From contig CAYXKM010000020.1 in NCBI GenBank assembly GCA_964465665.1, positions 1-28,885 of the forward strand: DNA of 28,885 bases, given 5' to 3'. Below are positions 16,791 through 24,405 of the stretch, piece by piece. The position numbers and the translations under genes were made by a program. The notes beneath the pieces were generated by a model. The model was not told the origin of the DNA and did not search any database. It was given only the letters and a program-made list of their open reading frames with translations. This DNA comes from JAKEGN01 sp964465665 (lineage in GTDB: Bacteria; Pseudomonadota; Gammaproteobacteria; Steroidobacterales; Woeseiaceae). Numbering within the stretch: the stretch's first letter is position 1; every line of letters begins with the position of its first letter.

Positions 16791-17852
16791 ATGTCAGATG
16801 TCAATTATCTCGACGCGATGTTTCCGGCGCTAGGACAGGCTGTCGGACGAGTCAGTCTTGCGAACCTTCCGACCCTTGTCAGCCGCACCCGCATGTCGCA
16901 TGAAGGAGCTGCCTTTCATGTGTCGATCAAACACGATGACCGGTCCGGGACCCTTTATGGCGGCAACAAGGTACGAAAGCTCGAATACCTGCTGAATCCA
17001 CTGACCCGGCATCAGGTGCTGCGCTTTGCCACTTTCGGCACCGTGGGCTCGAATCACGCGCTCGCCACTTCGATCTACGCCCGGAAACTGGGCTATGCAT
17101 GTACCTGCTTTCTGAGTCACCAGACCGCCGTTCCGACCATTGCGCCGGCTCTCAGCCTGCACGCCCGGCTCGGCACGGAGATCGTCCGTTTCGGTGGCAG
17201 TTACAGCGCGCGCATTCAAACACTGCGCAAATACCTGTGGGATCGGGATGCCCGGGTGATACCCATCGGAGGTTCGTCGTGGATCGGTACGCTCGGCTTC
17301 GTGAATGCCGGTCTCGAACTTGCGACACAGATCAGCGCGGGTGAGATTCCACTTCCGGCACGCATCTACGTTGCTACAGGCACCATGGGGACTGCTGCCG
17401 GACTCGCACTCGGGCTGGCGTTGGCCGGGATGCCGAGCGAGGTCGAAGCGATTCGCGTTTCCGGTACCGCGATTGCGAACGAGCAGGTTTTGCAGCGGCT
17501 GATGCAAAAAACGGCGATGATGATGCATCGTCTCGACCGCTCGGTTCCCGCCGATCTCGCAAAGCGATCCAGGATCCGGCTCAGGCATTCCTGGTTCGCC
17601 GGCGGCTACGCCCGCGGTGATGCGGCAACACTCAAAGCGATACGAATCGCCGCGGAGCAACTCGGGCTCGTGCTGGAGCAGACCTATACCGGCAAAGCGA
17701 TGGCGGCGTTGCTCGCAGATGCCGCCACTGTCAAAGCCGGCGGCGAATGCCTGTTCTGGAACACTTGTAATTCTGCCGCGCTGCCGCTTGCGGACGGACA
17801 AGACACCGATCTGTCAGCCATTCCGCCGGAATTTCGAAGCTACCTCGATTGA
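16791..17852 (+). CDS. PLP-dependent enzyme, ACC deaminase / D-cysteine desulfhydrase family
   Basis: The 353-residue protein is a fold-type II PLP enzyme. LYGGNKVRKLEYLL at about 55-68 contains the Schiff-base lysine (Lys60). TFGTVGSNHALATS (81-94) is the substrate and PLP-phosphate loop, with Ser-Asn-His as in desulfhydrases. ATGTMGTAAGLALG is the glycine-rich phosphate-binding loop. WNTCNSAALP closes the active site. The expected reaction is deamination or desulfhydration of a small amino acid such as D-cysteine, but the exact substrate cannot be read from sequence. I prefer ATG 16791 (MSDVNYLD) over an upstream TTG at 16737, since homologues start near here. Its 3' end overlaps the convergent methyltransferase by 13 bases. 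Confidence 0.87.
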   Translation: MSDVNYLDAMFPALGQAVGRVSLANLPTLVSRTRMSHEGAAFHVSIKHDDRSGTLYGGNKVRKLEYLLNPLTRHQVLRFATFGTVGSNHALATSIYARKLGYACTCFLSHQTAVPTIAPALSLHARLGTEIVRFGGSYSARIQTLRKYLWDRDARVIPIGGSSWIGTLGFVNAGLELATQISAGEIPLPARIYVATGTMGTAAGLALGLALAGMPSEVEAIRVSGTAIANEQVLQRLMQKTAMMMHRLDRSVPADLAKRSRIRLRHSWFAGGYARGDAATLKAIRIAAEQLGLVLEQTYTGKAMAALLADAATVKAGGECLFWNTCNSAALPLADGQDTDLSAIPPEFRSYLD

Positions 17853-18502
17853 TAGAGCGGCGTCAGCCTCGGCGTGCGTCCGGTCAGCGTAAATGCAGGT
17901 GGCAGGTTTCGCACGACCGGCCGGCTGAGTTCGTACTCTTCGAAGCACTGCCGCATGAGATCGCGCAACTCACCGGCACGGCGGCTTGGATAGGAGTGCA
18001 TGTAACTGAAAGTGCGGAACACACCGTCGGCACGCAGGCAGTCCCGGGTTGCGGCGAATATTCCGTAGACCGTGCGATGGTTCATCAGGATCAGCGGCAA
18101 GCCGGAGATCACGGCGGTCGCGGCCGGCAATGCCCTTGCCTCGCAGAACTCAAGCACGTCTACGGCATCACCGAGCACGAACTCGAGATCGGGAAAGCGC
18201 CTTGTCAGGTATTGATGCATGCCAGGGTCCTTCTCCACCCCGAGATAACGCACGCTGACTCCGGCATTTCGCAATCGCTCGACTCGCTGGGTAAACGAGC
18301 CGGTGCCAGGGCCGTACTCGATCACGACGTCGCCGCTCGACAACGCGAGATCGTGAAACATCTGCTCGGCAAGAAACCGCGAGCTCGGCCAAACCGAGGC
18401 GATATGTTTGGGACTCTGCAAAAATCTCTGCAGAAAATACGAGCCATCCTCAAACTTGCTCTTTTTCACTACGACGCCGCTGGAATAAGGTGCCGGATTC
18501 AT
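17840..18502 (-). CDS. Class I SAM methyltransferase, phospholipid N-methyltransferase-like
   Basis: The 220-residue protein has SAM motif I as VIEYGPGTGSFT (60-71), an acidic motif II end (YLGVEKD), and ISGLPLILMN in the post-motif position. That combination resembles PmtA-type phosphatidylethanolamine methyltransferases and the related KsgA-like fold. The early segment FLQRFLQSPKHIASVWPSSRFLAEQM is typical of that group and may be a membrane-binding helix. The ATG (18500-18502) lies inside a degenerate copy of a palindromic repeat and overlaps the stop of the preceding tiny ORF as ATGA. A GTG at 18469 is an alternative start. Lipid methylation is an inference. Membership in the methyltransferase family is firm. 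Confidence 0.85.
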   Translation of the reverse strand: MNPAPYSSGVVVKKSKFEDGSYFLQRFLQSPKHIASVWPSSRFLAEQMFHDLALSSGDVVIEYGPGTGSFTQRVERLRNAGVSVRYLGVEKDPGMHQYLTRRFPDLEFVLGDAVDVLEFCEARALPAATAVISGLPLILMNHRTVYGIFAATRDCLRADGVFRTFSYMHSYPSRRAGELRDLMRQCFEEYELSRPVVRNLPPAFTLTGRTPRLTPLYQSR

Positions 18503-18530
18503 TTTTCTCGTCCGAAAGATGAATCCGATC
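18487..18530. repeat. Degenerate copy of the GGTGCCGGAT palindromic repeat
   Basis: AAGGTGCCGGATTCATTTTT starts at 18487 and closely matches the left arm of the intact element at 18565. GGATTCAT (18495-18502) pairs with ATGAATCC (18519-18526). The start codon of the methyltransferase is inside it. Confidence 0.65.
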
Positions 18531-18696
18531 CCTTCTTCCCCTTTTCCGCCTGGCCCGTGCTCCGGGAAAAAGGTGCCGGATTTATTTTTCTTCCTTGTAG
18601 GAAAATAAATCCGGCACCTTTTTCCGCTGCTGCTTCGGCTTGCTCGGCCTGTTTACGCCGGACCTCATCGAGCATCAGATCGAGCCAGTCAGTCAC
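18499..18696 (-). CDS. Small ORF coupled to the L,D-transpeptidase, running through a repeat
   Basis: A GTG at 18694-18696 overlaps the stop of the L,D-transpeptidase (GTGACTGA), and the stop overlaps the ATG of the downstream methyltransferase (ATGA). The first 26 residues (TDWLDLMLDEVRRKQAEQ, then alanine-rich) look like an amphipathic helix and could be a genuine small protein. Residues from about 27 on are simply the translated palindromic repeat (GAGFIFLQGRKINPAPF), followed by a charged tail. I do not recognise a family. It may be a small gene whose original end was replaced by repeat insertion, or a chance open frame. Confidence 0.4.
   Translation of the reverse strand: MTDWLDLMLDEVRRKQAEQAEAAAEKGAGFIFLQGRKINPAPFSRSTGQAEKGKKGSDSSFGREK
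18565..18625. repeat. Intact palindromic repeat, 24-bp perfect arms
   Basis: Arms 18565-18588 and 18602-18625 are exact reverse complements over 24 bases, with a 13-base loop. The core AGGTGCCGGATTTATTTTT has the look of REP/BIME units served by RAYT transposases, which is general knowledge; no transposase is present here. A degenerate second copy lies about 40 bases away at 18487-18530. Confidence 0.85.
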
Positions 18697-19840
18697 TGGA
18701 CACCGGCTCGGGCTGCGTGAGCTCATCCTGCACGTCGTCCAGCAGTTCGCGTACTTCGGCGAGCGTAGGCGCGTCGGGATCGATGGTCACAGTATTCTTC
18801 ACGATTCTGGCTCGTGCGAATACTTCCTGGGTGTCGCCTGCCAGTACACGCACCGGTACGCCGAGCTCCCCACTGGCGATTGCTTTCGCCTGGTCCATTT
18901 CTTCCTGCTCGGCAAATGCCCCCGACTGCTTGCGCACGGTGTCGAATATGCTCCGCAGGTGGTGCGACGGCGACACCGCATCGTCCTCGAGCGGTCGGTG
19001 GCTCTCGAAGTACAACTCGCTGTCACGCCAGCCGGCAAGAAACGGTTCATTGATGATGTTGACCTTTTCGCCAATGGCAACCATCGAATACAGCAATTCG
19101 ATATTCTCCGGATACAGCCGCACGCAGCCATGACTGACGCGCATGCCAACGCCATAGGGCTGGTTGGTTCCATGCAGCAGGTAACCCGGCAAGTCGAGTT
19201 TCAGCACATGACGGCCGAGCGGATTGTCCGGCCCTGGCGGGACCACGGCTGGCAGAGGATCGCCGGCCTCGGCGTGTTCCTTTCGCACCGATGCCGGCAC
19301 GTACCAGGTCGGATCGGTCGCCCTGGAAACGACCGATGCCTCGCCGAGCGGCGTTTCCCAGCCGACGCGGCCGATACCGATCGGGTAGGTCATGACCTGC
19401 ATCGGTTCACCGTCGTTGATCTTTGGAAAATAGAAAAGCCGTTTCGACGCAATGTTAAGAACGATGCCCTGCCTCGGCACGTCGGGCAAAATGTACTGTG
19501 TCGGCAGGAGTATCGGCGTATTGACCCCGGGCAACCACGGATCGACGCCCGGGTTCGCTTCAACCAGTTCGTCGTAACCCAGCCCATACTCGCGAGCGAG
19601 GTCGGAAAACGTATCGGTCTCGCGAGTGAAAACGATCTGCGGTTCACCGACGACGTCCTGGTCCGCCGATTCAAGTATGAAATAATTGCGGCTGATCGGG
19701 TCCAGTCTCGGCCGCTCGGCGAGCGGCGGCAAAGTCACCGCAGCCTCGTCCGGCTGGTAACCAAAATCCTGAAAGACGGTGCAGCCGGCTGAAACCAGTG
19801 TGGCCAGGTTCAAAGCCATGACTTTGCAGTATCGATGCAT
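18689..19840 (-). CDS. L,D-transpeptidase lipoprotein with LysM domain (YkuD family)
   Basis: The 383-residue envelope enzyme has a lipobox ending at Cys20 (VSAGC). A LysM-like peptidoglycan-binding segment lies at about 72-114 (FSDLAREYGLGYDELVEANP, then PILLPTQYIL). A YkuD catalytic domain spans about 124-255. The active-site motif is HGTN at 223-226 and SHGCVRL at 236-242, with catalytic Cys239. It should form 3-3 peptidoglycan cross-links or attach outer-membrane lipoprotein to the wall, as ErfK/YbiS-type enzymes do. The first ATG is preferred because it supplies the basic n-region of the signal. It is followed by a coupled small ORF and the PmtA-like gene, and preceded 58 bases upstream by another methyltransferase. 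Confidence 0.92.
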   Translation of the reverse strand: MHRYCKVMALNLATLVSAGCTVFQDFGYQPDEAAVTLPPLAERPRLDPISRNYFILESADQDVVGEPQIVFTRETDTFSDLAREYGLGYDELVEANPGVDPWLPGVNTPILLPTQYILPDVPRQGIVLNIASKRLFYFPKINDGEPMQVMTYPIGIGRVGWETPLGEASVVSRATDPTWYVPASVRKEHAEAGDPLPAVVPPGPDNPLGRHVLKLDLPGYLLHGTNQPYGVGMRVSHGCVRLYPENIELLYSMVAIGEKVNIINEPFLAGWRDSELYFESHRPLEDDAVSPSHHLRSIFDTVRKQSGAFAEQEEMDQAKAIASGELGVPVRVLAGDTQEVFARARIVKNTVTIDPDAPTLAEVRELLDDVQDELTQPEPVSSD

Positions 19841-19898
19841 CGGAGCAGCGGCCGGTTACGGGGTGACAGGCGATTCTCGCAGAATTCGCCCAAAGTCT

Positions 19899-20636
19899 CT
19901 ATTTTCGGCCCAACCGCAAGGTCAGGGGCCAGCGAACGTTGCGTCGTCGAGAGCCCCAGGCCAGCCGGAGATCCGTTTCAATTTTGGCAACGGGATCAGC
20001 GTGGCGTTCCTTGACATAGCGCTGTGAGGCGGACCAGGTGCGAAAATAGCCGAGCATGTCGTCTGCAGTCCACGACACCGACATCTCGAACGATGGGGCG
20101 CTGAGTTCGTCGAACGGCATCTCGACATCCTGATAGTTGTTCTCGACGATAGCGCGCTCTGGTGGCCAGTAATCCTCGACTTCCGCAAACATCTGCGAGA
20201 TGACCGGATCGCAGTCGCTGCTGACCCGGTTTCGCGCATAACACCAGCAGGCGAGGATTCCACCGCGACACAGGACCCGTCGCGACTCCCTGAAGAAGCT
20301 GTCGATGTCGAACCAGTGCAGCGCCTGTGCGACGGTAATGAGGTCGACGCTTTCGTCTTCGAGCCCCGATCGTTCGGCGGAAGCTTCGCGAAATTCGAGC
20401 CGCTCTTCGGCTTCGGCTGCGGCAATCTGCGCGGTGCTCGCATCGGTCGCAATCACCCGATCGAAGTACGGAACGAGACTGCGTGCCGCCTGGCCGTTTC
20501 CGGTAGCACAATCCCAGGCCAGCGCGTGGCCGGGCGTGCACTTCGCCAGAAATTGAAACAGCGATTCGGGATAGGTCGGCCGGAATGTCGCGTAGTGACT
20601 GGCGTGCCCGGAAAAATGGTCCTTGAAAGTCGCCAG
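19899..20636 (-). CDS. Class I SAM-dependent methyltransferase (UbiE/Methyltransf_11 type)
   Basis: The mature part reads ATFKDHFSGHASHYATFRP and then SAM motif I LAWDCATGNGQ (about 39-49), motif II IATDAS, and DLITVAQALHWFD for motif IV. This is the pattern of small soluble methyltransferases annotated generally as class I SAM-dependent. Homologues I know begin MxxFKDHFSG, which places the start at CTG 20634-20636. ACG at 20646-20648 is a second option. The nearest ATG (20807) lies 150 bases inside the M48 gene and would add an arginine-rich, non-family extension. The gene follows the M48 protease by 19 bases on the same strand. Substrate unknown. Confidence 0.8.
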   Translation of the reverse strand: MATFKDHFSGHASHYATFRPTYPESLFQFLAKCTPGHALAWDCATGNGQAARSLVPYFDRVIATDASTAQIAAAEAEERLEFREASAERSGLEDESVDLITVAQALHWFDIDSFFRESRRVLCRGGILACWCYARNRVSSDCDPVISQMFAEVEDYWPPERAIVENNYQDVEMPFDELSAPSFEMSVSWTADDMLGYFRTWSASQRYVKERHADPVAKIETDLRLAWGSRRRNVRWPLTLRLGRK

Positions 20637-20655
20637 GTGACTTACCGTGCTCGAT

Positions 20656-21465
20656 CTAGCGGACGCAATTCGGGTCTTTGCCCTGCGCTTTCGCCTCGTT
20701 GTAATACGCAAGCGCCGTCGGCAAAGCGACAACGAGTTCTTCGATACGCGTTTCGCCGGACGGGTGAGTCGACAGGAATTCTGGAATCTGCGATTTGCTC
20801 TTGGCATTCATGTTCTGCCAGAGGTCGACGCTCTGGCGCGGATCGAAACCGGCTTTGGCCATGAACTCGAGGCCAACGAGGTCGGCTTCCGATTCCTGCA
20901 TGCGGCTGAACGGATTCAGCACGCCGAGCATGGCGCCAGTGCCCAAGGCCTGGCCCGCCGCCTGAGTCTGGTTCGAGTAACCACCGCCGAGCAGAATACT
21001 GGCGATGTCGACGCCAACGTAAGTCACCGCCGCACGCGAGGCCCTTTCGTTGGCATGCTTTTCAGTCACGTGGGCAACCTCGTGGCCCATTACAGCGGCG
21101 AGCTGGTGCTGGTTGTCGGCCACGGTCAGGATGCCGGCGAACACGCTGATTTTCCCGCCGGGCAACACGAAAGCATTGACGTCGGGCTGGTCGATGACCG
21201 CAAGTTCCCAGTACATCGCTGCATCCTCGCCTTCGAGTACGCCGACGATGGCATCGGCAACACAGGCAACGTAGTCAATGGTCGCGCGGTCCTGAACCAT
21301 TGGCATTTTTGCCCGGATGATTGCGAACTGCCTGGCGCCTTCCTGTGCCAGCGACGCATCCGACTTCAGCACGAGCTGGCTGCGTCCGGTGGACGAAGTC
21401 GAGCATCCGCCCAGCAACAGCGCTGAAAACGTAAAAATAATCAGGCACTTGGTTGAGATACGCAT
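20656..21465 (-). CDS. M48 family metalloprotease lipoprotein (LoiP/YcaL-like)
   Basis: The protein of about 269 residues has a lipoprotein signal (LLLGGC). The zinc motif HEVAH lies at about 128-132, and a downstream ESEADLVGLEFMAKAGFDP carries the third ligand. PGGKISVFAGIL, just before the zinc site, is typical of the periplasmic M48B/C group that removes damaged outer-membrane proteins. I choose ATG 21463-21465 because AGAAGG stands ten bases ahead and the signal peptide starts there. An upstream ATG at 21495 adds ten residues. It lies 119 bases after sohB and 19 before a methyltransferase. It probably acts in envelope quality control. Confidence 0.92.
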   Translation of the reverse strand: MRISTKCLIIFTFSALLLGGCSTSSTGRSQLVLKSDASLAQEGARQFAIIRAKMPMVQDRATIDYVACVADAIVGVLEGEDAAMYWELAVIDQPDVNAFVLPGGKISVFAGILTVADNQHQLAAVMGHEVAHVTEKHANERASRAAVTYVGVDIASILLGGGYSNQTQAAGQALGTGAMLGVLNPFSRMQESEADLVGLEFMAKAGFDPRQSVDLWQNMNAKSKSQIPEFLSTHPSGETRIEELVVALPTALAYYNEAKAQGKDPNCVR

Positions 21466-21584
21466 GATCGCATTACCTTCTGCAACGACACCCATTATAG
21501 CCGATCGGGCGGACGTTCCGGTCGAAAGCCTCCAGTCGGACTTACAGGCTTAGGACCCGGCCGGCGGTGGCGGGTTCCGTGGAC

Positions 21585-22604
21585 CTACTTCGGCAGCCGG
21601 GACTCGAAGCGCCGCCGCCACGCTGCCGCGTCGAGCTTCTCGAGTACGCCGTCCACGTTGGCCATCAGGCGCTTGGGCAAAGGCTGCCGAATCCGGAAAT
21701 TGACCCGGTACAGATCCAGGTCCGGCGCCAGCGTGGCCAGCAATTCATCGCTGGTCGAAAGCTCATCGACGAGGCCCATTTCCAGTGCGCGTGTGCCATA
21801 CCAGTGCTCGCCCGTCGCCACTTTCTCCAGATCGAGAGTCGGCCGGTACTTGTTCACGGCGGCCTTGAACAGCTCATGCACGTCCTCGAGTTGTTCTTTC
21901 AGCCGCGCGCGATCCTCATCGGTGTTCTTGCCGAACATGGTGACATTGCGCTTGTATTCTCCCGCCATTATCTGCTCGAAATCCACACCGTGCGAATCCA
22001 GCATGCGGTTGAAATTCGGAATCTGGGCTATAACGCCAATCGAACCAAGGATAGCGAAGGGTGCAGCGACGATGCGGCTGGCGACGCAGGCCATGAGATA
22101 GCCGCCGCTGGCAGCGACCTTGTCGACGACAACAATGAGTGGAATTCCCTTGTCACGGATGCGCGCGAGTTGCGACGCGGCGAGGCCATGTTCATGAACG
22201 ACGCCGCCGTAGTTCTCGAGCCGCACGATCACCTGATCGTCCGGTGTTGCCAGTTCAAGGATCGCACTGACCTCCTCGCGCAACGACGCGACGGCGCTTG
22301 CGCGAAGATCGCCCTTGAAGTCGATGACGTATCCTCTTGGCCGCTTCTTATCCGATTTTGCCTCGGCCTTTTTCCTCGCCTTCTCTTTTTTAGTGGCGGC
22401 CCTTTGCTCGCTTTTCTTCAGCACTATCCGTTTCAGCGCTTTAGCCAGCGTACGGTACTTGTTGTTCAGGTCCTCGACTTCGAGACCCTCGTGCATGGCT
22501 TTTTTTCCGGCAGCGGCGACCGTGCCGATCACAACCACGAGTGCCGCAACGATCGTGATCGTCTTCAGCACGAACAAACCGTAATCAGCAAAAAACTCGG
22601 CCAT
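21585..22604 (-). CDS. sohB: SohB, inner-membrane serine protease of the SppA family
   Basis: The 339-residue protein has one N-terminal membrane helix (10-33), then a highly charged lysine-rich linker (60-90), then the S49 domain. The nucleophile is Ser166 in AASGGYLMA, and the general-base lysine is probably Lys218 in GEYKRNVTMFG. The order and length match E. coli SohB. It degrades membrane-associated or periplasmic peptides. It lies 40 bases after lipA on the same strand and upstream of the M48 protease, which gives two envelope proteases in a row. A GC-rich hairpin without T-tract follows its stop. Confidence 0.93.
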   Translation of the reverse strand: MAEFFADYGLFVLKTITIVAALVVVIGTVAAAGKKAMHEGLEVEDLNNKYRTLAKALKRIVLKKSEQRAATKKEKARKKAEAKSDKKRPRGYVIDFKGDLRASAVASLREEVSAILELATPDDQVIVRLENYGGVVHEHGLAASQLARIRDKGIPLIVVVDKVAASGGYLMACVASRIVAAPFAILGSIGVIAQIPNFNRMLDSHGVDFEQIMAGEYKRNVTMFGKNTDEDRARLKEQLEDVHELFKAAVNKYRPTLDLEKVATGEHWYGTRALEMGLVDELSTSDELLATLAPDLDLYRVNFRIRQPLPKRLMANVDGVLEKLDAAAWRRRFESRLPK

Positions 22605-22644
22605 GGGGACTCGTATCCGTGACTAGCGTGATTTGAAGAATCTG

Positions 22645-23685
22645 TCAGACGGCAATGCCGACATTGTTTTTCTGCAGAACCTGGTCGGCACGATAACTGG
22701 AGCGAACCAGCGGCCCGGCCACGACTTCGAGAAATCCCTTGTCCAGGCCTTCATGGCGATAGGCCTCGAATTCTTCCGGCGACACATAGCGCTCGATGGC
22801 GAGGTGGTGCGGGGTCGGCCTCAGGTACTGGCCCAGTGTCAGAATATCCACCTTGGCTGCGCGCAGATCGTCCATCGCCTCCATGATCTCGTGGTCCTTC
22901 TCGCCGAGACCGAGCATGAGGCTCGTTTTGGTCAGCACGTTCGGCCGGAATTTCTTCGCGTGCGCCAGTACATCGATGGTTTGCCCGTATCCGGCGCGCG
23001 GATCCCGGACAGGATGCGTCAGGCGTTCGACGGTTTCCACATTCTGTGCAAACACCTCGAGGCCGGAATCGACGACCAGCTCGACGTGTTCGAGCACGCC
23101 GTTGAAATCCGGCGTCAGTGCTTCGACGGCTGTGTCGGGATTCAATCGCTTGATGGCACGCACGACCGCGGCATAGTGATCTGCACCGCCGTCCGGCAGG
23201 TCGTCGCGATCAACGGACGTGATCACCACGTAGCGCAAGCCCATGAGCTTGACGGCTTTGGCGGTATTCAGCGGTTCCGCGGGGTCGAGCCAGCCCTTGG
23301 GATTTCCGGTGTCCACGGCGCAGAACCGGCAGGCGCGCGTGCACACCGAACCCATAACCATGATGGTCGCCGTGCCGTGATTCCAGCATTCCCCGATATT
23401 CGGGCACATGGATTCTTCGCAAACCGTGCTCAACCTGTGCTCACGCACGGTCCTGCGTACTTCGGAGAACCGCTCGCCGGCCGGCATCCTGGCTCGCAGC
23501 CATTTCGGTTTGTTGCCTGTAATGACCTCCGGTGCATCGGGACGCGCCTTGATTCCGTCCTTGATTGCAGTGAACCCGATTTCCGTGCGGTACTTCTGAC
23601 CGCTACGCACGATCGGAATGCCACGAAATGATGACCTGTCCTGATTGCCCATGAGCCTGGTATGTTGAAACGAAAGGACGCGCAT
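22645..23685 (-). CDS. lipA: Lipoyl synthase
   Basis: The 346-residue protein carries both iron-sulfur signatures of LipA: the auxiliary cluster cysteines 89, 94 and 100 (CEESMCPNIGEC) and the radical-SAM CxxxCxxC at 115, 119 and 122 (CTRACRFC). The family's C-terminal RSSYRAD near the end is also present. It inserts sulfur at C6 and C8 of protein-bound octanoyl groups for the 2-oxoacid dehydrogenases and glycine cleavage. ATG 23683-23685 is chosen because further upstream the frame is only translated repeat DNA; ATG 23652 is also possible. lipB is not adjacent. sohB follows after 40 bases. Confidence 0.96.
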   Translation of the reverse strand: MRVLSFQHTRLMGNQDRSSFRGIPIVRSGQKYRTEIGFTAIKDGIKARPDAPEVITGNKPKWLRARMPAGERFSEVRRTVREHRLSTVCEESMCPNIGECWNHGTATIMVMGSVCTRACRFCAVDTGNPKGWLDPAEPLNTAKAVKLMGLRYVVITSVDRDDLPDGGADHYAAVVRAIKRLNPDTAVEALTPDFNGVLEHVELVVDSGLEVFAQNVETVERLTHPVRDPRAGYGQTIDVLAHAKKFRPNVLTKTSLMLGLGEKDHEIMEAMDDLRAAKVDILTLGQYLRPTPHHLAIERYVSPEEFEAYRHEGLDKGFLEVVAGPLVRSSYRADQVLQKNNVGIAV

Positions 23686-23721
23686 TTTCGCACGATTTGC
23701 CGGCACAGCAAAACGGAGATC

Positions 23722-23825
23722 GGTGACAGTAACCTTTGGCGGTCCGGCGGGGCTCCGGTGACAGTGACCCTGGATTTGGTGACAGTAACCATAATTCACG
23801 ATTTATGGTTACTGTCACCAAATCC
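23722..23825. repeat. Cluster of GGTGACAGTRACC repeats with a 23-bp perfect hairpin
   Basis: Three direct units (23722-23734, 23757-23769, 23778-23790) and one inverted unit (23807-23819) of a 13-base motif lie just upstream of lipA. The last two are part of a perfect inverted repeat with arms 23772-23794 and 23803-23825 and an 8-base loop. A related copy is at 10996. They look like a REP-type family. Because they sit at the lipA promoter they may also affect its expression. Confidence 0.8.
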
Positions 23826-23830
23826 CGGGC

Positions 23831-23859
23831 AAAAAAATCCCGGCCACAAGGACCGGGAC
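23831..23859 (-). terminator. Rho-independent terminator, minus strand
   Basis: Read on the minus strand, CCCGGTCC, a TTGT loop and GGCCGGG form a GC-rich stem with one internal mismatch, followed by seven T residues (23831-23837). It stands about 50 bases past the stop of the small gene at 23909-24106 and would end that transcript before lipA. Confidence 0.7.
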
Positions 23860-23908
23860 AATCAGGGGGAAAAATCAGTGATTAAAGCAAGCGCCAGAAG
23901 AACAATAA

Positions 23909-24106
23909 TCAGTGCAATCGTGACCAGCTTACGAGCTTCACGGAGCTACGCTGCAGGTCGAAATTCCTGGCCAGTACGGCCTCTATGTCCGCCACGTCGG
24001 ATTCCTTGTCCATCGGTTTGTTCAGTTCGACAACACCGCTGAACTCGTTCCCGCCGCGGTAGTACGCGTCGGTCAATCTGAATTGCGTGTAGTACTTTGC
24101 GGACAT
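23909..24106 (-). CDS. Small hypothetical protein, 65 aa
   Basis: The product is acidic to neutral and soluble, with a beta-rich start (KYYTQFRLTDAYYRGG), a turn, and a helix (DVADIEAVLARNFDL). It ends VKLVSWSRLH. I do not know a named family. Third-position bias and the minus-strand terminator just downstream support a real gene. No strong ribosome site precedes the ATG. An alternative frame overlapping its 3' end encodes a hydrophobic helix, discussed in the findings. Confidence 0.6.
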   Translation of the reverse strand: MSAKYYTQFRLTDAYYRGGNEFSGVVELNKPMDKESDVADIEAVLARNFDLQRSSVKLVSWSRLH

Positions 24107-24405
24107 GGGGTGAATTTACCCGCGGCCCGAAATCGGGTCTGTGAGCCAAAGCACAAATCCCCGCCGCATGGTGACGGGATTGCGAAATCTTGAAACGGGT
24201 CACAAAAGCCGGGTGGTTTCTGCCAGGGCTACGGATCCGGGACGCTCGCAGCCAGCCTGATACAGGCGTAAAATCCGGGGCTTACGCTTGGTGTTGCAGA
24301 TTCAGAGACATAGGCCACGGAATTGGCCCGAAGGATATGTAATATTCGTCAGGTCTTGTCTGTTTACTGTAACTTATTGTTTTTTACCTTATTTGGAACT
24401 ACAAA
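24107..24405. other. Intergenic region upstream of the OmpA-like gene
   Basis: These 299 bases separate two divergent genes and must hold both promoters. GCGTAAAATCC at about 24266 has a TAAAAT element that could be a -10 hexamer and is followed by an inverted TTACGC. The last 60 bases are strongly AT-rich (about 24340-24405), as expected just before the OmpA-like gene. No coding frame convinces me. Confidence 0.4.

Noticed and set aside
18499..18726. ATG-initiated longer version of the small ORF (start at 18726)
   Set aside because: That start is deep inside the L,D-transpeptidase coding sequence, and the added residues look like out-of-frame translation. The GTG at 18696 is the only sensible start.
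17849..19792. Plus-strand open frame of 647 codons opposite the PmtA-like methyltransferase and the L,D-transpeptidase
   Set aside because: It is antisense to two well-supported genes, is rich in R/H/Q/G with no family motif, and translates the palindromic repeat. Long antisense frames are expected at this GC content.
20637..20807. ATG start at 20807 for the methyltransferase
   Set aside because: It would overlap the M48 gene by about 150 bases and add an arginine/serine-rich stretch unlike any methyltransferase N-terminus.
21551..21576. GC-rich hairpin after sohB as a terminator
   Set aside because: The stem is short and no T-tract follows on the minus strand, so I do not call it a terminator.
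23686..23799. N-terminal extension of lipA starting at 23799
   Set aside because: The added residues are translated repeat units, and LipA homologues begin near 23685 or 23652.
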